This document shows, piece after piece, positions 7,506-12,914 of a DNA stretch of 13,757 nt. The notes under the pieces were generated by a model. That model did no database searches and was not told the DNA's origin. It saw nothing but the letters and a program-made list of their open reading frames with translations. Within the stretch, counting starts at the first letter, position 1. Every line of letters starts with the position of its first letter. A program made the position numbers and the translations under genes. The stretch is from Lawsonibacter sp. (GTDB lineage: Bacteria > Bacillota > Clostridia > Oscillospirales > Oscillospiraceae), in assembly GCA_022798155.1 (NCBI GenBank), contig JAAWLY010000046.1, forward strand, positions 1-13,757, in the 5' to 3' direction.

Positions 7506-7574
7506 AATTGATTCCTATCATGAATTGATTCTAAAAGGAAAAGAATTGCTTGTCAATCCTTTTTGTGGCATACT
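7506..7574 (+). promoter_or_regulatory. Control region of the decarboxylase operon: AATTGATTC repeats and a weak promoter
   Basis: AATTGATTC occurs at 7506-7514 and again at 7523-7531, with a relative AATTGCTTG at 7544-7552. A weak plus-strand promoter, TTGCTT (7546-7551), 17 bases, CATACT (7569-7574), overlaps the last copy; such poor boxes are usual for LysR-activated promoters. The repeats are plausible LysR-binding sites, but this has not been shown. Confidence 0.45.
7528..7556 (-). promoter_or_regulatory. Promoter of the LysR gene
   Basis: On the minus strand a perfect TTGACA (7556-7551) and TAGAAT (7533-7528) stand 17 bases apart, placing the transcript start near 7521 and giving a leader of about 33 bases. 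The -10 and -35 boxes overlap the second and third AATTGATTC-type repeats, which fits self-repression by LysR. Confidence 0.75.
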
Positions 7575-7612
7575 TGATTCAAAACCAGTAAAAGTAAAAT
7601 GAAAGGAGAATT

Positions 7613-9094
7613 ATGATGGATCATCGCACTGAGATATTAGACCTGCGTACGGCGCTGGAGGTGCTGCGGGACACCCCGGGCCAGCTTGTCGAGACCAATG
7701 TGGAGGTGGACCCCGCCGCCGAGCTGTCCGGGGTATATCGCTATGTGGGCGCGGGCGGCACCGTTATGCGCCCCACCACGGTGGACGGCCCCGCCATGGT
7801 CTTTCACAACGTGAAAGGCCACCCTGGTGCGTCGGTGGCCATCGGCGTGCTGGCCAGCCGGGCCAGGGTGGCCAACCTGTTCGGCTGCAAAAAGGAGGAG
7901 CTGGGCCACCTGGTTCAGTCCTGCGCCGCCAACCCTGTCCAGCCCGTGGCGGTGAACGGCCCCGCCCCCTGCCAGGAGGTGGTCCACCGGGCGGAGGACC
8001 CGGATTTTGACCTGTTTCAGATGATCCCCGCCCCCACCAACACCCCCGTGGACGCGGGGCCCTACATCACCCTTGGAATGTGCTACGCCACCCACCCGGA
8101 CACGGGGCTCAGCGACGTGACCATTCACCGGATGTGCATCCAGTCCAAGGACGAACTGTCCATTTTCCTCCAGCCCGGCTCCCGGCATATCGGGGCTATG
8201 GCGGAGCGGGCCACGGAGCTGGGCCAGCCCCTGCCCATTTCGGTGTCCATCGGGGTAGACCCGGCCATTGAGGTGCTCTCCTGCTTTGAGCCGCCCACGA
8301 CCCCCCTGGGCTTCAACGAGCTGTCCATCGCCGGGGCGCTGCGGCAGCGGCCTGTGGAGCTGGTGAAGTGCGTGTCTGTCAACGAGCACGCCATCGCCAA
8401 CGCCGAATATGTCATCGAGGGCGAGATTTTGCCGGGGAGCAATCACGTAGTGGAGGACCAGAACTCCCACACCGGTTTTGCCATGCCCGAGTTCCCCGGC
8501 TACAACGGCCCCGCCTCTCACGAGTGCTGGCTGCTAAAGGTCAAGGCGGTCACCCACAGGAAAAACCCCATCATGCAGACCTGCATCGGCCCCAGCGAGG
8601 AACACGTCAACATGGCGGGCATCCCCACGGAGGCCAGCATACTGGGCATGATCGACAAGGCCCTGCCGGGAAAGGTGGTCAACTGCTATGCTCACCGCTC
8701 CGGCGGCGGCAAGTACATGGCGGTGCTGCAATGCAAAAAGACCGTCCACACCGACGAGGGGAAGCAGCGGCAGGCCGCGCTTCTGGCGTTCTCCGCCTTC
8801 CCGGAGCTGAAGCACGTCATTTTGGTGGACGAGGATGTGGACATCTTCGACACCAACGACGTGCTGTGGGCCATGAACACCCGCTTCCAGGGGGATCGGG
8901 ACATCATCACCATTCCCGGTGTGCGGTGCCATCCGCTGGACCCCAGCTCCAGCCCGGCCTACACTGGATCCATCCGGGATGTGGGCATCTCCACCAAGAC
9001 CATCTTCGACTGCACCGTCCCCTTTGAGCTGAAGGACCACTTCCACCGCGCCCCCTTCCTGGAGGTGGACCCGGAGAAATGGCTCCATGGTTAA
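7613..9094 (+). CDS. lpdC: UbiD-family phenolic acid decarboxylase, catalytic subunit (gallate decarboxylase LpdC-like)
   Basis: This 493-residue protein should remove CO2 from a hydroxylated benzoic acid (gallate, protocatechuate or similar) with prenylated FMN as cofactor. It matches Lactobacillus plantarum LpdC as I remember it in many blocks: ELSGVYRYVGAGGTV (37-51), APTNTPVDAGPYIT (140-153), SDVTIHRM (167-174, with the cofactor-site arginine R173), MPEFPGY (291-297, E293 in the position of a conserved catalytic glutamate), VTHRKNPIMQ, GPSEEHVNMAGIPTEASI and VDEDVDIFD. Length is normal for the family. AGGAG ends at 7608; ATG 7613 is 4 bases away and ATG 7616 is 7, so the second ATG may be the true start. 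It opens a three-gene operon with the cofactor-making enzyme. It is cytosolic and probably oxygen-sensitive. Substrate preference cannot be read from sequence by eye. Confidence 0.88.
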   Translation: MMDHRTEILDLRTALEVLRDTPGQLVETNVEVDPAAELSGVYRYVGAGGTVMRPTTVDGPAMVFHNVKGHPGASVAIGVLASRARVANLFGCKKEELGHLVQSCAANPVQPVAVNGPAPCQEVVHRAEDPDFDLFQMIPAPTNTPVDAGPYITLGMCYATHPDTGLSDVTIHRMCIQSKDELSIFLQPGSRHIGAMAERATELGQPLPISVSIGVDPAIEVLSCFEPPTTPLGFNELSIAGALRQRPVELVKCVSVNEHAIANAEYVIEGEILPGSNHVVEDQNSHTGFAMPEFPGYNGPASHECWLLKVKAVTHRKNPIMQTCIGPSEEHVNMAGIPTEASILGMIDKALPGKVVNCYAHRSGGGKYMAVLQCKKTVHTDEGKQRQAALLAFSAFPELKHVILVDEDVDIFDTNDVLWAMNTRFQGDRDIITIPGVRCHPLDPSSSPAYTGSIRDVGISTKTIFDCTVPFELKDHFHRAPFLEVDPEKWLHG

Positions 9095-9659
9095 GCGGCG
9101 TTTGATTATCGGCATGAGCGGGGCCTCCGGCGCTCCGCTTGCGGTGGAGCTACTGCGGCAGCTCCGGGAAAAACACCCGGAAATTGAAACGCATCTGGTA
9201 ATCACCCGGGGCGGGGAGCTGACGCTGGCCCAGGAGACGGACGCAACGCTGGATGGACTGCGCGCCCTGGCCCATGCCTGGCATGAAAACGATGCCATTG
9301 GCGCGTCCATTGCCAGCGGCAGCTTCCCCACCATGGGCATGGTGGTAGTGCCGTGCAGCATGAAAACTGTGGCGGGCGTTGTATCCGGCTACAGTGATAA
9401 TTTGTTGCTGCGCGCCGCCGACGTGTGTCTGAAAGAGCGGCGCAAGCTGGTGCTGGTGGCCCGGGAGAGTCCGCTGTCCACTGTCCATTTGCGCAACCTC
9501 TACGAGGCCAGCCAGCTGGGGGCGGTGATTCTGCCCCCTATGCTCACCTTTTACAACCACCCCCAGTCTCTGGAGGACTGTACTCAGCACACAGTAAACC
9601 GCATTCTCTCCCAGTTTGGCCTGGATGAGGGTGGATACCAGTGGGAGGGGATGGCTTGA
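9087..9659 (+). CDS. lpdB: UbiX/Pad1-family flavin prenyltransferase (LpdB-like)
   Basis: This 190-residue enzyme joins a dimethylallyl group to FMN, giving the prenyl-FMN that the UbiD-type partner needs. It has the normal family length and features: an N-terminal Rossmann-like strand and loop IIGMSGASGAPLA (7-19), the central PCSMKTVAGVVSGYSDNLLLRAADV-type flavin and prenyl-phosphate region (about 109-133, cited here as SMKT...DNLLLRAADV), LVARESPLS and the C-terminal PPMLTFYNHP. The ATG overlaps the end of the decarboxylase gene by 8 bases, so translation is coupled. A dedicated prenyltransferase next to its decarboxylase is usual in non-ubiquinone, phenolic-acid systems. Its own end overlaps the next gene. 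Confidence 0.9.
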   Translation: MVKRRLIIGMSGASGAPLAVELLRQLREKHPEIETHLVITRGGELTLAQETDATLDGLRALAHAWHENDAIGASIASGSFPTMGMVVVPCSMKTVAGVVSGYSDNLLLRAADVCLKERRKLVLVARESPLSTVHLRNLYEASQLGAVILPPMLTFYNHPQSLEDCTQHTVNRILSQFGLDEGGYQWEGMA

Positions 9660-10009
9660 AGAATTTCACAATGTCGCGGACATTCTTAGGCTGTAATATT
9701 ACGGCGCAGGTTACAGTTCTGGATGAGGGAATTCACGCGCTGGTCGCGGGCGGCCACCACCCCCATATCGGGGCGGTGGGAATCGTTGATCCCGCCGGAA
9801 ACTGTACGATGGTCGAGTTTCCCAATCACCAGGAAAGCGCTGTCTGCCAGCAATGGACCTCCGCGCTCTCCGCCGCGGGCTTTTTGCCGGCTGTGGTCGA
9901 AGCGGGCATCCACTACGATTCTTTGGACAGGGATGGGATTTGTGCTGTGCTCGCGCTTACGAAGGATTTGCTGGAAAGCACACTGCACAGACTGGAGCAA
10001 GGCTGCTGA
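9656..10009 (+). CDS. lpdD: LpdD/YclD-family small protein of the phenolic acid decarboxylase
   Basis: This 117-residue protein belongs to the third component found in bacterial hydroxybenzoate/vanillate/gallate decarboxylase operons (LpdD, YclD, VdcD-type). The family signature is clear: GGHHPHIGAVG (32-42) and GIHYDSL (84-90). Its role has been described variously as a subunit or as a cofactor chaperone/protective factor; the sequence does not settle this. TTG 9656 is chosen as start: GGGAGGGG ends 6 bases before it, and it overlaps the previous stop as TTGA. GTG 9641 and ATG 9671 are alternatives. With the two genes before it, this makes the complete three-part set. There is no convincing terminator directly after it. 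Confidence 0.82.
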   Translation: MKNFTMSRTFLGCNITAQVTVLDEGIHALVAGGHHPHIGAVGIVDPAGNCTMVEFPNHQESAVCQQWTSALSAAGFLPAVVEAGIHYDSLDRDGICAVLALTKDLLESTLHRLEQGC

Positions 10010-10082
10010 TAATAACGCTCCGCATGGTCAACAGCAGATACTGTCCGTTCAGGACGGCATCCCTCTGCTGCCATTGGCCGTC

Positions 10083-10359
10083 CTAGCACTGCCACACGAG
10101 GACCTTGCCACCCGGGCTCAGCAGACGCAGAGGGGCGTCGGGCAGCTGAGCCAGCTGCTCAAAGGGGATGGGCTCCGCCCGGCCGGCGATGCCGACGGTG
10201 GCACGCTGCTCCGCTGACCGCTCCCCCAGCGGAGCAGCGAAGCATCTGTCCGCTCTCGCTGTTGCGGCCGGCCACACCGCCCACCGCGCTCTTTCCCTGG
10301 ACCACCCCCTGGAAAGAGCCGCTTTCACCCATCCGCTGGAAAAGACGCAGAAACTCCCA
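10083..10359 (-). pseudogene. Decayed C-terminal gene fragment with an apparent frameshift, function unknown
   Basis: Two minus-strand frames read like real protein. From 10359 one frame gives a stretch beginning WEFLRLFQRMGESGSFQGV, with GC-rich third positions (GTG, GTC, CAG, AAG, GGC). After a run of five G (10227-10223 on this strand) the good reading moves to another frame, continuing ERSAEQRATVGIAGRAEPIP and ending ...PGGKVLVWQC at TAG 10085-10083. Both halves use the same codons as neighbouring genes, and the upstream frame is closed by TAA at 10362-10360. This looks like the tail of a gene that lost its front and picked up a frameshift. I do not recognise the family. The alternative is a structured non-coding segment, since several strong hairpins overlap it. 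Confidence 0.4.
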
Positions 10360-10446
10360 TTAGCCGAAGTATGCAAGATCTACAAGAGAAAATTGGCGTT
10401 GGCAAGGCAAAAAATGCGCAGCAAGCGGTCGGAAGAGAACTACCGA

Positions 10447-10482
10447 AACCGGACAGGGGTACCGCCCCTTGTCCGGTTTTTT
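10447..10482 (+). terminator. Strong intrinsic terminator
   Basis: AACCGGACA-GGGG (10447-10459) pairs with CCCC-T-TGTCCGGTT (10465-10478) with one bulged T and a 5-base loop. The stem is followed by an uninterrupted run of six T (10477-10482). It would end plus-strand transcripts, including read-through from the decarboxylase operon about 440 bases upstream, and shields the sigma gene. Confidence 0.88.
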
Positions 10483-10534
10483 GGGGTCAGCCCGCCGCCG
10501 TAATATTTTTCGTGGGGTTTCGCCGCGGGGCGTG

Positions 10535-10540
10535 TATAAT
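10535..10540 (+). promoter_or_regulatory. -10 box of the sigma factor gene
   Basis: A perfect TATAAT lies 30 bases before the GTG start. No good -35 box is visible at 16-18 bases upstream (the stretch there is GTGGGG-like), so the promoter may be weak or need an activator. Confidence 0.45.
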
Positions 10541-10570
10541 AGAGCAGAGGCAAAAAAGGGAGGTGGGACC

Positions 10571-11119
10571 GTGCACGAGAAAGAGATCATACAGCTGCTC
10601 CGGGACCGGGACGAACGGGGGGCCAGCGAGCTGGCGTCCCACTACGGACCGATGATGCGCTATATCATTGCCCCCATCCTGCCTAACGACCAGGACCGGG
10701 AGGAGTGTCTGTCTGAGGTGGTCATGCTGGTCTGGGACAAAATCGACACCTACGACCCCCGGCGGGGCAAGTAGACCACCTGGCTTACGGTGCTCACCCG
10801 CAACGCGGCCCTGAACCGGGCCCGGCGAAGAAAAGAGGATACGGAGGAGCTCTCCGACAAAATCCCCTCCGGGGAGCGCTCGCCGGAGCAGGCCCTCCTG
10901 CAAAAGGAGCGGGTGGCCGCCCTGCAGAGGGCCATCGCACGGCTGGCCCAGAGGGAGCGGATCATCTTTTACCGCAAATATTACTACCAGCAGCCCACCG
11001 CCCAGATTGCCGCCGAGCTGGGCATGACGGAGCGGGCGGTGGAGGGGCGGCTGTACCGGACGAAGAAGAAACTGCGGGATATGCTGGGAGGTGAGGGACA
11101 TGACGGAGCGGGACTTTGA
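10571..11119 (+). pseudogene. Sigma-70-family (ECF-like) RNA polymerase sigma factor interrupted by an in-frame TAG
   Basis: GTG 10571 has GGGAGG 7 bases upstream and opens a frame that, apart from one codon, reads as a whole sigma factor of 182 residues. Region 2 is complete around DQDREECLSEVVMLVWDKI and YDPRRGK. Then comes TAG (10772-10774), and the same frame continues TTWLTVLTRNAALNRARRRK, a linker, and region 4 (FYRKYYYQQPTAQIAAELGM plus AVEGRLYRTKKKLRDML). There is no frame change and no lost sequence, so only one base separates this from an intact gene; relatives often have an aromatic residue after RG-x, and TGG to TAG would be enough. Without suppression, translation gives a 67-residue region 2 fragment. 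The 3' end overlaps the next gene by 20 bases. It could also be a base-calling error. Confidence 0.8.
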
Positions 11120-12590
11120 CAAGCTGCTGGAGGCCGCGGCGGAGGAGAACTTTCCGGACGACATCGTGCGGGAGGTGACCCCCTGGCGCAAAGCCATGGG
11201 AAATGTCATCGGCGGCAGCGGTATGTGCGCCATTACCATCAACTTTCTCAACCTGAATATCCTGCTGCCCACTATCGGAGTGATCCTGCAGCTGCTGGGC
11301 TTTCGCGGCCTGCGGCGGGAGAACCGCTGGTTTACCGCCTGCTGGGTGCTGGCTCTGCTGCGGGCGGTGCTCTATCTGCCCACCGTCGTCGTCAACGCCA
11401 CCATCTATCGGGGAGTATTTTACGAGAGGTTCTATCAGGACATGACCGCAGTTAGCCTGGTGACACAGCTGCTGCTGTTCTTCTGCCTCTGGCGGGGGCT
11501 GTGGGCCGCCCAGAGAAGGGCGAGCCTGCCCGTGAAGGCGAGCAGCGCCGGGGCGCTGCTTGTCTGGTATCTGGTGGTGACCGCCTTGGCCTGGATGGAG
11601 TACAGCGGCTGGATTGTGGCAATCCTTATGCTGGTGTGCTATGTCTGCATTCTGAAAAGCCTCTCCCGGCTCTCCCAGGAGATGGAAGAGGGGGGCTACG
11701 CCATCCAGCCGGCGAGGGTGCGTATCTCCGACGGGGCGGTGGTCAAGGGGATTCTGATCTTCCTGGCCGTGGGGATTACCTGCGGCTACCTCTTCTTTGG
11801 CAGCTACCCCATGGACTGGCGTCTGGAGGGGGGGAGGCTGTCGGCTGAGGTGGTGGAAATTCGGGATGAGCTGCTGGCCCTGGGCTATCCGGAGGGGGCC
11901 CTCCAGGACCTGAGTGAGGAGGACATTCTGGCCTGCCGGGGGGCGCTGCAGGTGGTGGTCCACGAGACCGACGAGCCGGTGAACGACGGCCGGGAGGTGC
12001 GGGAGACGTGGGGAAACCACACCCAAGTCTCCACCGTCTACGACGTGAAGGAGCTGCACATGACCGACGTGGCGGTGGAGCTGCCTGGGGAGCGGGAGCA
12101 CTGGAAGATCTTCCACCACTTCCTCTGGACGGTGAACCCCGGCTTCCGGGGGACGGAGTCCCTCCAGCTCTGGCCGGCCTATACCCACTTCGAGGGCTGG
12201 GCCCCCGAGGGCCAGCCCACCGGCCGGGTGCTCTACGACAACCCCAAGGGGCTTACCTGTTCCGCCCCTTTCTATTCCCTGGGCACGGAGAGCTATCATA
12301 CCCAGTCCTTCCTCTGGGGGGAGCAGCAGGTGAGCGATCTGTTCGCCGTCTTCTCGCTGCCCTCCCGGGGGGAGGACCAGCGGGGATATGTCTCCTACGG
12401 CATTGTGGTCAACCGGCCGGGGTATATCATCAACTCCTGGATCAACTACACCCACCAGGAAAGCCGCCTTCAGTACCCCGTCCTTACCGCCCGGGAGAGC
12501 CGGAAGAGAGGGGGCTGGAACCGCTCCTTCCCCTTTGTCACCGTCCAGAACGCGCTGCAGTTTTTTCTACGGAGGATGGAATCGACATGA
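11100..12590 (+). CDS. Multi-pass membrane protein, probable anti-sigma factor of the preceding sigma gene
   Basis: This 496-residue protein starts with a charged cytoplasmic segment (TERDFDKLLEAAAEENFPDD, about 2-21), then VTPWRKAMG leading into about six or seven hydrophobic helices: about 36-68 (one or two), 79-95, 116-133, 151-165, 170-186 and 215-234. A large outer domain (about 240-496) with no Cys-rich or known motif follows. The same N-terminal charged segment plus VTPWRKAM is, as I recall, common in proteins encoded directly after such sigma factors in Oscillospiraceae, which suggests that it binds the sigma factor and that the outer part senses an envelope signal. ATG 11100 has GGAGG 9 bases upstream; GTG 11091 is less likely. 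It overlaps the sigma gene by 20 bases. The function is inferred from context only. Confidence 0.7.
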   Translation: MTERDFDKLLEAAAEENFPDDIVREVTPWRKAMGNVIGGSGMCAITINFLNLNILLPTIGVILQLLGFRGLRRENRWFTACWVLALLRAVLYLPTVVVNATIYRGVFYERFYQDMTAVSLVTQLLLFFCLWRGLWAAQRRASLPVKASSAGALLVWYLVVTALAWMEYSGWIVAILMLVCYVCILKSLSRLSQEMEEGGYAIQPARVRISDGAVVKGILIFLAVGITCGYLFFGSYPMDWRLEGGRLSAEVVEIRDELLALGYPEGALQDLSEEDILACRGALQVVVHETDEPVNDGREVRETWGNHTQVSTVYDVKELHMTDVAVELPGEREHWKIFHHFLWTVNPGFRGTESLQLWPAYTHFEGWAPEGQPTGRVLYDNPKGLTCSAPFYSLGTESYHTQSFLWGEQQVSDLFAVFSLPSRGEDQRGYVSYGIVVNRPGYIINSWINYTHQESRLQYPVLTARESRKRGGWNRSFPFVTVQNALQFFLRRMEST

Positions 12591-12626
12591 TCGGCGCGGA
12601 CAATTAGGACAGGCCGCCTGCGTTAT

Positions 12627-12670
12627 AAAAATCCCCTGGCACGGCGAGAGGGCCGCGTCAGGGGATTTTT
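12627..12670 (+). terminator. Bidirectional intrinsic terminator after the membrane protein gene
   Basis: AAAAATCCCCTG (12627-12638) and CAGGGGATTTTT (12659-12670) are a perfect 12-base inverted repeat around a 20-base GC-rich loop. The A-run on one side and T-run on the other allow termination in both directions. It closes the sigma/anti-sigma unit. Confidence 0.9.
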
Positions 12671-12789
12671 GCGGCTTTACGACAACCCGCCGGGAGGGTT
12701 ATGGGAGCGAAGAATTGGTGATATCCGCTAAAAAAGGACGGCGATTTTATTGCAATCCTCCGATTTTTCCTCAAACGGCTAAGTTTCCC

Positions 12790-12818
12790 TTGCATCTTCC
12801 GGAAATAGTTGCTATGAT
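12790..12818 (+). promoter_or_regulatory. Promoter of the sugar-binding protein gene
   Basis: TTGCAT (12790-12795) and TATGAT (12813-12818) are 17 bases apart, giving a transcript start near 12825 and a leader of about 90 bases. The 120 bases before it (12671-12789), after the terminator, contain no gene that I can support. Confidence 0.65.
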
Positions 12819-12833
12819 AATAACAACCAGATT

Positions 12834-12869
12834 GGAAACGATTCCGATAGCGTTTCCGATAGCGTTTCC
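12834..12869 (+). promoter_or_regulatory. Three LacI-type half-sites just downstream of the promoter
   Basis: GGAAACG (12834-12840) faces two copies of its complement CGTTTCC (12851-12857 and 12863-12869). The unit CCGATAGCGTTT is repeated exactly in tandem (12844-12855 and 12856-12867). The A-A-A-C-G core and its position at about +10 to +45 fit a roadblock operator for a LacI/GalR-family repressor or CcpA; the match to the catabolite-repression consensus is partial. No such regulator gene is in the window. Confidence 0.55.
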
Positions 12870-12914
12870 AAAAACGCGCTGGCCCCGTGAAAATTTTATT
12901 AGGAGGAAAATGAA

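Noticed and set aside
10083..10376. RNase P RNA or tmRNA in the hairpin-rich gap
   Set aside because: The conserved RNase P core strings (GAGGAAAGTCC, ACAGAA) and the tmRNA ends (tRNA-like TTCGA and CCA end) were looked for on both strands and not found.
10487..11272. Minus-strand open frame across the interrupted sigma gene
   Set aside because: It was considered because the sigma frame has a stop, but both sigma regions are conserved on the plus strand and the minus frame shows no family resemblance.
10962..12455. 497-codon minus-strand open frame
   Set aside because: It is antisense to the membrane protein gene and rich in His/Gly/Pro/Gln, as expected from reading GC-rich coding DNA backwards. 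The plus frame has membrane helices, a ribosome site and an overlap with the sigma gene.
12587..12607. Six-codon reading frame overlapping the membrane protein stop (ATGA)
   Set aside because: It has a GGAGG upstream, but it is too short, with poor spacing, and ends just before the terminator; most likely chance.
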